Below are positions 1 to 6,439 of a stretch of DNA of 7,822 nt, one piece after another. The DNA comes from Acidobacteriota bacterium (GTDB lineage: Bacteria > Acidobacteriota > Terriglobia > Terriglobales > Acidobacteriaceae). The stretch lies in NCBI GenBank assembly GCA_003224995.1, contig QIAI01000181.1:1-7822 (forward strand), given 5' to 3'. Numbering within the stretch: the first letter of the stretch is position 1; the number at the start of each line of letters is the position of its first letter. Below the pieces are notes generated by a model, which made no database searches, was not told the DNA's origin, and saw nothing but the letters and a program-made list of their open reading frames with translations. A program made the position numbers and the translations under genes.

Positions 1-3
1 GAA

Positions 4-1500
4 GTGAAAAAGGATCACAACTACGAGCCAACAAAGCACCGTCGTAGGCTAAGCCTCCGCAAGATCCCTCTCTCACATTGGAGTAGCAGACAAGCGGTCA
101 TCAAGAATATGTGCCTATTGCTGGTGGTGCTGCTTACATCCGTGTCTCAACTCTTAGCGCAGGACGGCATGCCGAGCACTCGATCAGATGAGCTCGACCC
201 GGATGTGCAGCAACTGAAAATCCTCGTTCAGCAACTGCAAACGCGGGTAGGACAACTGGAGGCTCAACAGAAAATTGCACAGACATCACCAGAAGCAGGA
301 ATTGTGTCATCCAATGCCACTGTGTCTCGGTCATCAACGCCCGCACCAACGGTCCTCAGCCAGGACGACCGTGGCCTCCTCGACTTCTTGCATGACACAA
401 CGCTGAACCTGACTTTCGACGGATATTACGGATACAACTTCAATCGGCCGGTCGGACGAGTAAATTTGCTTCGCCCATATGATGTGACCTCCAACAGCTT
501 TAGCATCAATCAGACAGCAATCATTGTGGAGCGAGCTCCGGATCCAACGAACGGGCGCCGCTTCGGTGCTCGAGTCGACTTACAGTATGGCCAAGCAACC
601 GAAACTCTCCAGGGTAGCGCCGCAAATGAACTGCGCCCGCTCGCGTATAGGAACCTCTTCCAGGCATACGGGACCTACGTGGCACCGCTGGGCACAGGGC
701 TTACTGTGGACTTTGGGAAGTGGGCAAGCGCACTTGGCCCGGAAGGCAACTACAGCAAGGATCAAATTAACTATTCCCGCTCGTACTTCTTCGGCTTTTT
801 GCCGTTTTATCACATGGGTTTTCGGGCCGCGTATAACGTGAGTCCGAAAATGACAGTTGCATACTGGCTCGTGAACGGAGCCAACCAGACCGAAGATTTC
901 AATGGCTTCAAATCTCAGAATTTTGACTTCGTGCTCAAGCCGAACACCTCGTTCACATGGACCAGTAACTACTATTTTGGACAGGAAAGCCGCGATGTGT
1001 TGCCGATCTTGAATCCAGGTCTCCCGACTCAGCCCACACAGCCCGGATTGCCGGTTTCAAAGGTTAGTCCCGAGCCAAACGGACGAGAGCACATCTTTGA
1101 CAACTATGCTTCCTGGAGCGTGAACAAGAACCTGACCCTTGCCGGAGAGTTCGATTACGTTATCGATCGCCAGTTCGAGAACTCAGCTCCGGCTCATGTC
1201 ACAGGCGGCGCCGCCTACGCCCGTTACCAACTCGCTCCTAAGTCGGCTCTGGCAGCCCGCGCAGAATATCTTTCGGATCGTGGTGGGCTATTCAGTGGCG
1301 TGACACAAGCTTTGAAAGAAACGACTGTGACGTACGAATACAAACTTGCGGACGGCCTCTCCAGTACCTTTGAATTGCGACGCGATTTTTCGAATCAGCC
1401 GTTCTTCCTTACAGAAACGCCTGGCATCCTGAAAAAAGAACAGAACACTGCAACTTTGGGCTTGATTTGGTGGTGGGGACGCAAGACAGGTCCGTGGTAG
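4..1500 (+). CDS. Outer-membrane beta-barrel porin, OmpL/bbp2-like
   Basis: Predicted outer-membrane porin that probably admits small ions or solutes to the periplasm. A basic N-terminal stretch (residues 1-35, rich in K/R) leads into a hydrophobic signal core (about 37-51) and a likely signal peptidase I site after LLA (residue 52). Next is a short coiled coil with clean heptad spacing (V68, L71, V75, L78, V82, L85), a Ser/Thr/Pro linker, then from about residue 132 alternating aromatic/polar strands typical of a beta-barrel (TFDGYYGYNF), ending in WWWGRKTGPW with a terminal aromatic residue. Length and layout fit the putative beta-barrel porin-2 family. The GTG at 4 is the first start seen, but the frame is open to the window edge, so the gene may begin further left; ATG 109 would leave a signal peptide without a basic n-region. 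The next gene starts 32 bases downstream, suggesting co-transcription with kdp. The substrate (K+) is inferred only from context. Confidence 0.8.
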   Translation: MKKDHNYEPTKHRRRLSLRKIPLSHWSSRQAVIKNMCLLLVVLLTSVSQLLAQDGMPSTRSDELDPDVQQLKILVQQLQTRVGQLEAQQKIAQTSPEAGIVSSNATVSRSSTPAPTVLSQDDRGLLDFLHDTTLNLTFDGYYGYNFNRPVGRVNLLRPYDVTSNSFSINQTAIIVERAPDPTNGRRFGARVDLQYGQATETLQGSAANELRPLAYRNLFQAYGTYVAPLGTGLTVDFGKWASALGPEGNYSKDQINYSRSYFFGFLPFYHMGFRAAYNVSPKMTVAYWLVNGANQTEDFNGFKSQNFDFVLKPNTSFTWTSNYYFGQESRDVLPILNPGLPTQPTQPGLPVSKVSPEPNGREHIFDNYASWSVNKNLTLAGEFDYVIDRQFENSAPAHVTGGAAYARYQLAPKSALAARAEYLSDRGGLFSGVTQALKETTVTYEYKLADGLSSTFELRRDFSNQPFFLTETPGILKKEQNTATLGLIWWWGRKTGPW

Positions 1501-1522
1501 TTCGTCGGTAAGAATTCTTCTC

Positions 1523-1526
1523 GGAG
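1523..1526 (+). promoter_or_regulatory. Ribosome binding site of the 28-residue microprotein
   Basis: GGAG lies 6 bases before ATG 1533 in the 32-base gap after the porin stop. It supports translation of an ORF that is too short for most gene callers. Confidence 0.6.
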
Positions 1527-1532
1527 ATTGTT

Positions 1533-1619
1533 ATGCAAGATGCCCTTTGGATCATCGTGACAATTGCATTTTTCGGAGTGTCCATCGCTTACGTGCACTT
1601 CTGTGAGCGCCTGAGGTGA
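1533..1619 (+). CDS. 28-residue membrane microprotein preceding kdpF
   Basis: Short ORF (ATG 1533, TGA 1617-1619) encoding a predicted single-span membrane protein. An acidic N-terminus (MQD) is followed by a hydrophobic run (ALWIIVTIAFFGVSIAYV, about residues 4-21) and a short tail HFCERLR. The ORF has its own GGAG site, and its stop codon overlaps the start of the kdpF Shine-Dalgarno, so the two are probably translationally coupled. From memory, short ORFs of similar size ending in a Y-V-x-x-C-(D/E)-R-L pattern precede kdpF or kdpA in other bacteria, usually unannotated or called hypothetical; I could not check this here. It is distinct from KdpF, which follows it. The role is unknown; an accessory subunit or assembly factor of the Kdp complex is a guess from position. 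Confidence 0.75.
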   Translation: MQDALWIIVTIAFFGVSIAYVHFCERLR

Positions 1620-1625
1620 GGAGGT
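1618..1625 (+). promoter_or_regulatory. Strong Shine-Dalgarno of kdpF, overlapping the upstream stop
   Basis: GAGGAGGT contains the full AGGAGGT anti-Shine-Dalgarno complement, 4 bases before ATG 1630. Its first two bases are part of the microprotein stop codon (TGA 1617-1619), so ribosomes finishing that ORF would be placed directly on the kdpF start. Confidence 0.75.
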
Positions 1626-1629
1626 CACT

Positions 1630-1719
1630 ATGAATCTGGAATCGATGATCCTGCTCGCGGTGAGTGTGCTGACAACGGTGTACCTGGTATACGCACTCCT
1701 GCGTCCGGAGAAATTCTGA
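1630..1719 (+). CDS. kdpF: KdpF, small subunit of the K+-transporting ATPase
   Basis: A 29-residue single-span inner-membrane peptide that in E. coli associates with and stabilises the KdpFABC complex. The sequence has a short N-terminus (MNLESM), a hydrophobic helix (about residues 7-23) and the tail YLVYALLRPEKF, which closely resembles the E. coli C-terminus YLVYALINAEAF. Length equals the E. coli protein. The perfect ribosome binding site at 1618-1625 fixes the start. The stop is followed after a single base by the kdpA ATG at 1721, the usual tight kdpF-kdpA arrangement, and the kdpA ribosome binding site (GGAG, 1707-1710) lies inside kdpF. Confidence 0.93.
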   Translation: MNLESMILLAVSVLTTVYLVYALLRPEKF

Positions 1720-1720
1720 T

Positions 1721-3486
1721 ATGACGGCCAATGGGTGGTTCCAAATCTTCCTGTTCTTTGCGCTCGTCCTGCTGGTCACGAAGCCTATAGGTATCTTCAT
1801 GACACGAGTGTTTAACCGCGAGCGGACGTTCATGGACCCAGTGTTGCGGCCACTCGAACGACTCCTCTACCGCGTGACCGGGGTGGATGAGAATCACGAG
1901 ATGCGTTGGACCGAATACGCGATCTCTATGCTTCTGTTCAGCCTGGTCTCGATGGTCGTTTTGTACGCCATAGAGCGGCTGCAAGGGCACCTGCCCTTCA
2001 ATCCACAGAAGCTTGGAGCGGTGAATCCCTCGGCTCTTGCGTTCAACACGGCAGCTTCCTTCACCACTAATACCAACTGGCAGAATTATGCTGGCGAAAC
2101 CACGATGAGCTATCTCACCCAGATGGCCGGTTTGGCGTACCACAATTTCATGTCTGCCGCTGTCGGAATTGTGCTGGCCATCGCTTTCATTCGCGGCGTC
2201 GCCCGTCGCCAGATGCAGACCATCGGCAATTTTTGGGTGGATCTCGTCCGTTGTAATCTCTGGGTTCTTTTGCCAGCTTGCATCCTCGGGGCTCTCGTCC
2301 TTGTTTCCCAAGGCGTCATCCAGAACCTGAAGCCGTACGATACCGTGAAATTAGTTGAACCGATGCAGGTCCAGAGAGTCGGAGCGGATGGCAAAGGTGT
2401 GGTAGACGCGCAAGGTAAGCCGGTGATGGACACGGTGACCGAGCAAACAATTGCGCAGGGGCCGGTGGCTTCACAAGAAATCATCAAGGAGTTGGGCACC
2501 AACGGCGGTGGCTTTTTCAACGCGAACAGTGCTCACCCGTTTGAAAATCCTACCCCGCTTTCCAACCTGATCGAGTTAGTCTCCATCTTCGCCATCGGCA
2601 GTGGACTTACCTACACATTAGGCAGAATGACTGGCTCTCAACGCCACGGCTGGGCGGTATGGGCGGCGATGGCGATTCTATTTGTTGCGGGCGTAACCGC
2701 AGCCTACTGGGCAGAAGCTCGGGGCAATCCGCTGCTTACTGGAACGGATCAAACCGTGAGTACCTTGCAACCGGGCGGCAATATGGAAGGCAAGGAGGTC
2801 CGCTTTGGCATTGCGAACACTGCGCTCTGGGCGACCGTGACCACGGATGCGAGCTGCGGCGCGATCAATGGCTGGCACGACTCCTTCACCCCTCTCGGGG
2901 GCTTGGTTCCTCTTGCCAACATCATGCTGAGCGAAGTGGTGTTCGGCGGTGTCGGCGCCGGCATGTACGGAATGCTGATTTACATCATCCTTGCCGTGTT
3001 CATCGCGGGCCTCATGGTCGGTCGCACTCCGGAATACCTGGGGAAGAGGTGGTGCTTGTATTTCCGCTCGTCATCCTGGGATTCTCCGCCATTTCTGTGG
3101 TCGCGCGCTTTGGCCCCTCCAGTATTCTGAATCCCGGTCCTCACGGACTGAGCGAGATCCTCTACGCGTTTACCTCGCAGGCCGGAAACAACGGTTCGGC
3201 ATTCGCTGGACTGACGACCAACACTCCCTGGTACAACACTGCCGGCGCCATTACGATGCTGGTCGGTCGCTTCCTCATGATTATTCCCGCTCTTGCTATC
3301 GCGGGAAATCTGGCGGGCAAAAGGTATGTTCCCCCGTCTCTAGGTACCTTCCCCGTGACCACACCTCTGTTCACTGTCCTTCTCATCGGCGTGATCCTGA
3401 TTGTGGGCGCACTGACCTTTTTCCCGGCCTTGAGCCTTGGTCCGATCCTTGAGCATTTGCTGATGGCCGCCGGCAAGACTTTTTAG
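1721..3486 (+). pseudogene. kdpA: KdpA, K+-binding channel-like subunit, broken by internal deletion and frameshift
   Basis: KdpA is the inner-membrane subunit of KdpFABC that selects K+ through four pore loops. All four are present: TTNTNWQ (residues 115-121), GTNGGGFFN (from 259), SCGAINGW (C379) and, in a different frame, NNGSAFAG (3187-3210). The first frame runs from ATG 1721 through GRTPEYLGK, ending at 3046, then loses homology and stops at 3130. Homology resumes in the next frame at about 3055 (LVFPLVILGF) and continues to the TAG at 3484-3486, ending LLMAAGKTF. E. coli has about 14 residues between the matching points; only 8 bases remain here, so about 34 nucleotides are missing. 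The joined parts total about 585 residues (E. coli 557); the excess lies in an expanded loop before GTNGGG. The rest shows no decay, so this is a recent mutation or an assembly/sequencing error. As written, the product would lack the fourth pore loop and be non-functional. Confidence 0.93.
3047..3054 (+). other. kdpA: Deletion/frameshift junction in kdpA
   Basis: These 8 bases (AGGTGGTG) are all that separates the last conserved codon of the first frame (K of EYLGK, 3044-3046) from the first clearly conserved codon of the second (L of LVFPL, 3055-3057). In E. coli KdpA this interval is a cytoplasmic segment (KIDVREMK) plus the start of the next helix, about 42 nucleotides. The net loss of about 34 shifts the frame. 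The exact end points cannot be set without a close relative. Confidence 0.8.
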
Positions 3487-3490
3487 AGGA
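3485..3490 (+). promoter_or_regulatory. Ribosome binding site of kdpB
   Basis: AGAGGA overlaps the kdpA stop codon (TAG 3484-3486) and lies 9 bases before ATG 3500, which supports that start. Translation of kdpB would normally be coupled to the end of kdpA, so the kdpA frameshift, which ends translation at 3130, may have polar effects. Confidence 0.6.
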
Positions 3491-3499
3491 ACTTTTTCT

Positions 3500-5593
3500 A
3501 TGACAGTTACAACTGACCGGCCAGCGGCTCCGGAAGTGCAGTCGATTCGTCTTGGGCAATCGCCAATGAAACGCAGGAAAAAGGCCACCTGGGAGTGGAA
3601 GATCGTCAGGCGCGCCGTCTGGGATGCATTTCTGAAGTTGAATCCGCGCAAGATGATGGGAAACCCCGTCATGTTTGTCGTGGAGATCGGTAGCGTGATC
3701 ACCACAGCTCTGCTCTTCAAGGGTGGCCCTGCATTCAAGTTCAACCTACAGATCACGTTCTGGCTGTGGTTCACGGTTGTATTTGCGAATTTCGCCGAGG
3801 CCATGGCGGAAGGCCGCGGCAAGGCGCAGGCAGACACCCTCCGCAAGGCACGTTCGGAGACCATGGCCAACCGCCTGCTCGGTAACGGCCAACTGGAGAG
3901 AGTACCGAGTTCCAAGCTCGCAGCGGGCGATCTGGTTTCTGTGTCCGCTGGAGAGTTTATTCCTTCGGATGGCGAGATTATCGAGGGCGTCGCTTCTGTC
4001 GATGAGTCGGCGATCACCGGCGAATCCGCCCCCGTCATCCGAGAGGCCGGCGGCGATCGCTCAGCGGTCACAGGCGGGACGCGCGTCTTGTCCGATCGTA
4101 TCAAGGTGAAGATTACGTCGAATCCGGGCGAAACATTTCTGGACCGAATGATCGCACTGGTCGAAGGCGCCGAGCGGCAAAAAACGCCAAATGAGATTGC
4201 TCTCAACATCCTCCTGGCAGGATTGACCATCATCTTTCTTCTTGCCGTCGTGACATTGCAGCCATTTGCCATCTACTCGGGATCTCCGCAGACGGTCTTC
4301 GTTCTAGTTTCCCTGCTCGTTTGCCTGATCCCTACGACGATTGGCGGCCTGCTTTCAGCCATTGGAATCGCCGGCATGGACCGCTTGGTGCAGCACAATG
4401 TGCTGGCGATGTCCGGCCGGGCAGTGGAAGCTGCCGGCGACGTGAACACGCTTCTCCTGGACAAGACTGGAACCATCACCCTTGGAAACCGGCAGGCATC
4501 GCGTTTTGTTCCTGCGCCGGGTGTCAGCGAACAAGAGCTGGCAGACGCAGCGCAACTTTCGTCGCTTGCGGACGAAACCCCGGAAGGCCGTTCGATTGTC
4601 GTTCTGGCAAAAGAGAAATATGGTTTGCGCGGTAGGGAACTGGGAAATCACGATGCACGATTTGTTCCATTCAGTGCTCAAACTCGCATGTCAGGAGTAG
4701 ATCTGAACGGCTTTGAGATTCGCAAGGGAGCAGCGGACTCCATTGCAAGCTATGTCACTCAGAGCGGCCGCAAGATGCCCAACGAAGTCAGAGCCACAGT
4801 CGAAGAGATTGCCCGTTCCGGAGGTACGCCCCTGGTAGTGGCGGAGCGGAATAGAGGCGCTCTCGGAGTGATTGAACTCAAGGACATCGTAAAAGGCGGC
4901 ATGCGAGAACGCTTCGATCAGCTGCGGGCGATTGGAATCCGCACGGTGATGATTACAGGCGACAATCCCTTGACCGCCGCAGCCATTGCGCGCGAAGCGG
5001 GGGTGGATGACTTCCTCGCTCAGGCCACTCCCAAGGACAAGATGGACCTCATCAAGAAGGAACAGGCCGACGGCAAGCTGGTGGCCATGACGGGCGATGG
5101 CACAAATGATGCGCCCGCCCTGGCGCAGGCCGATGTCGGAGTTGCGATGAACACCGGTACTCAGGCCGCCAAGGAAGCCGGAAACATGGTGGACCTCGAC
5201 TCCAATCCGACCAAGCTCATTGAGATCGTAGAAATCGGCAAGCAATTGCTGATGACTCGCGGTGCGCTGACCACGTTCTCCATCTCCAATGACGTTGCAA
5301 AATACTTCGCCATCATCCCCGCGATGTTTGCAGGAACCTTTCCCGTACTGAACGCGCTGAACGTCATGCATCTGCGGACATCGCAGTCTGCCATTTTGTC
5401 GGCCGTGATCTTTAACGCCTTGGTCATCATTGCGCTGATTCCTCTTGCGCTTCGCGGCGTCAAGTACCGTCCCATGCCAGCCGCCGCATTGCTTCGAAAT
5501 AATCTGTGGATTTATGGAGCCGGTGGAGTCGTGATTCCTTTCATCGGGATCAAGCTGATCGACATGTTCATCACTCGCGCCGGGCTTGTATAA
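3500..5593 (+). CDS. kdpB: KdpB, P-type ATPase subunit of the K+ transporter
   Basis: Catalytic subunit of KdpFABC: hydrolyses ATP through an aspartyl-phosphate intermediate to drive K+ uptake across the inner membrane. At 697 residues it is slightly longer than E. coli KdpB (682), mostly through a basic N-terminal extension before the core starts near KLNPRKMMGNPVMFV. Family motifs in order: actuator TGES (173-176), ion-pathway helix LIPTTIGGLLSAIGIAGMDR, phosphorylation motif DKTGTITLGNR (D321), TGDN (D488), hinge GDGTNDAPALAQADVGVAMN (D533, D537), and the membrane pair D598/K601 in SNDVAKYFAI, matching E. coli D583/K586. S176 matches E. coli S162, the serine whose phosphorylation inhibits the pump. 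No catalytic residue is missing and the gene is intact. It follows kdpA by 13 bases and precedes kdpC by 11. Confidence 0.98.
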   Translation: MTVTTDRPAAPEVQSIRLGQSPMKRRKKATWEWKIVRRAVWDAFLKLNPRKMMGNPVMFVVEIGSVITTALLFKGGPAFKFNLQITFWLWFTVVFANFAEAMAEGRGKAQADTLRKARSETMANRLLGNGQLERVPSSKLAAGDLVSVSAGEFIPSDGEIIEGVASVDESAITGESAPVIREAGGDRSAVTGGTRVLSDRIKVKITSNPGETFLDRMIALVEGAERQKTPNEIALNILLAGLTIIFLLAVVTLQPFAIYSGSPQTVFVLVSLLVCLIPTTIGGLLSAIGIAGMDRLVQHNVLAMSGRAVEAAGDVNTLLLDKTGTITLGNRQASRFVPAPGVSEQELADAAQLSSLADETPEGRSIVVLAKEKYGLRGRELGNHDARFVPFSAQTRMSGVDLNGFEIRKGAADSIASYVTQSGRKMPNEVRATVEEIARSGGTPLVVAERNRGALGVIELKDIVKGGMRERFDQLRAIGIRTVMITGDNPLTAAAIAREAGVDDFLAQATPKDKMDLIKKEQADGKLVAMTGDGTNDAPALAQADVGVAMNTGTQAAKEAGNMVDLDSNPTKLIEIVEIGKQLLMTRGALTTFSISNDVAKYFAIIPAMFAGTFPVLNALNVMHLRTSQSAILSAVIFNALVIIALIPLALRGVKYRPMPAAALLRNNLWIYGAGGVVIPFIGIKLIDMFITRAGLV

Positions 5594-5604
5594 GAGGGCT
5601 TGCC

Positions 5605-6195
5605 ATGAAGAAAAATCTGTTGACTGCTGTGCTGATGACAATCGCAACCACCATATTGTTCGGCCTTGTGTACCCGCTCGTAGTGACCGGTCTCGCACAG
5701 GTTCTCTTTCCGAAGCAGGCCAATGGTCAACTGATCCAAAAGGATGGCAAGACCGTAGGTTCCAGAATCATCGGGCAAGGCTTTTCCGGTCCAGCGTATT
5801 TTCATTCGAGACCATCGGCGGCGGGAAATGGTTATGACTCAGCGAATTCGGGTGGATCCAACCTTGGTCCTACAAACCAAAAACTCATCGATCGCGTGAA
5901 GAACGACGTCAGTTCTGCCCAGACGGACAACCCCGGCAAATCGGTCCCCATTGATCTCGTGACAACGTCCGCCTCCGGTTTTGATCCCCACATCACGCCT
6001 GCGGCGGCAGACTTCCAGGTGCTACGCATAGCGAAAGAACGCGGAACGAGCGTTGAACAAATCCGAACCATCCTGGGAAAGCACACTGAAGCTCGACAAC
6101 TAGGTGTTCTCGGAGAACCGCGCGTCAATGTCCTCGAACTCAATTTGGAACTTGACGAGCGTTATCCGATGAAAAGGTCAGCCAGATCACAATAG
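5605..6195 (+). CDS. kdpC: KdpC, accessory subunit of the K+-transporting ATPase
   Basis: Single-span subunit of KdpFABC with a periplasmic domain, needed for complex assembly and activity. At 196 residues it is close to E. coli KdpC (190). A lysine-containing N-terminus (MKKN) and a transmembrane helix (about 5-29) are followed by the family signatures GQGF (57-60), YFHSRPSA (65-72), SGGSNLGPTN (82-91), PIDLVTTSASGFDPHITP (115-132), the R-I-A-x-x-R segment (141-146) and EPRVNVLELNLELD (171-184). ATG 5605 is chosen over upstream in-frame starts because GAGGG (5594-5598) sits 6 bases ahead and because upstream starts would overlap kdpB. It is the last kdp gene here: no kdpD or kdpE follows. 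Confidence 0.97.
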   Translation: MKKNLLTAVLMTIATTILFGLVYPLVVTGLAQVLFPKQANGQLIQKDGKTVGSRIIGQGFSGPAYFHSRPSAAGNGYDSANSGGSNLGPTNQKLIDRVKNDVSSAQTDNPGKSVPIDLVTTSASGFDPHITPAAADFQVLRIAKERGTSVEQIRTILGKHTEARQLGVLGEPRVNVLELNLELDERYPMKRSARSQ

Positions 6196-6326
6196 AGGCC
6201 TTCTAGGATTAGATGTCCGCGCGGTCTTGACTGAAGTTCCAGCAGATTAGTCCCAATCTTTCCAGCTTATTCGCAAGATTCTTCGTTCCAGAGCCGGCCA
6301 GAATTCGTGATTTCCACCGCCTTCAT

Positions 6327-6346
6327 TGTGTGCGATACCGAACACA
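6327..6346. promoter_or_regulatory. Candidate operator: TGTGT-N10-ACACA inverted repeat
   Basis: A perfect 5-base inverted repeat with a 10-base spacer lies about 95 bases before the presumed start of the Crp/Fnr gene, in the 244-base gap between kdpC and that gene. TGTG/CACA half-sites are typical of Crp-family operators, but the classical Crp spacing is TGTGA-N6-TCACA, so this site is wider than consensus. It could be an autoregulatory site or chance. I see nothing else convincing in the gap: no clear -35/-10 pair and no intrinsic terminator after kdpC. Confidence 0.3.
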
Positions 6347-6413
6347 GCTTAAATCGCATACAAGTCGTACCAACCTCATAAACAGTGAATCTCTCTAGCG
6401 TTTTCTACGCAAC

Positions 6414-6420
6414 AGAGGAG
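6414..6420 (+). promoter_or_regulatory. Misplaced ribosome binding site before the Crp/Fnr gene
   Basis: AGAGGAG is a good Shine-Dalgarno sequence but ends 19 bases before GTG 6440, and no ATG, GTG, TTG or CTG lies at normal spacing in the regulator's frame. Either translation starts at an unusual distance or codon, or bases are wrong here. Confidence 0.35.
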
Positions 6421-6439
6421 TACCAGTTACAGCGAACCC

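Noticed and set aside
1628..2311. Long open frame on the minus strand opposite kdpA (227 codons)
   Set aside because: Antisense to conserved kdpA codons; the translation is low-complexity, rich in H/R/D/E, with no recognisable domain.
3038..3056. Programmed ribosomal frameshift in kdpA
   Set aside because: No slippery heptamer or downstream pseudoknot is evident, and about 11 conserved residues are missing as well, which frameshifting alone cannot supply.
3340..4272. Minus-strand open frame of 310 codons opposite the kdpA/kdpB junction
   Set aside because: It spans two clear plus-strand genes and their ribosome binding site, and its composition (Ser/Arg/Pro rich) is that of an antisense shadow.
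4691..5698. Minus-strand open frame of 335 codons opposite kdpB
   Set aside because: It lies antisense to the P-type ATPase motifs of KdpB and has no protein-like hydrophobic pattern or motif.
6227..6259. TTGACT as a -35 element for the Crp/Fnr gene
   Set aside because: No -10-like hexamer at 16-18 bases; the nearest A/T-rich words are at spacers of 12 or 21.
6237..6291. Three copies of TTCCAG after kdpC (6237, 6260, 6286)
   Set aside because: Six-base words at uneven spacing (23 and 26) are expected by chance and have no conserved flanks.
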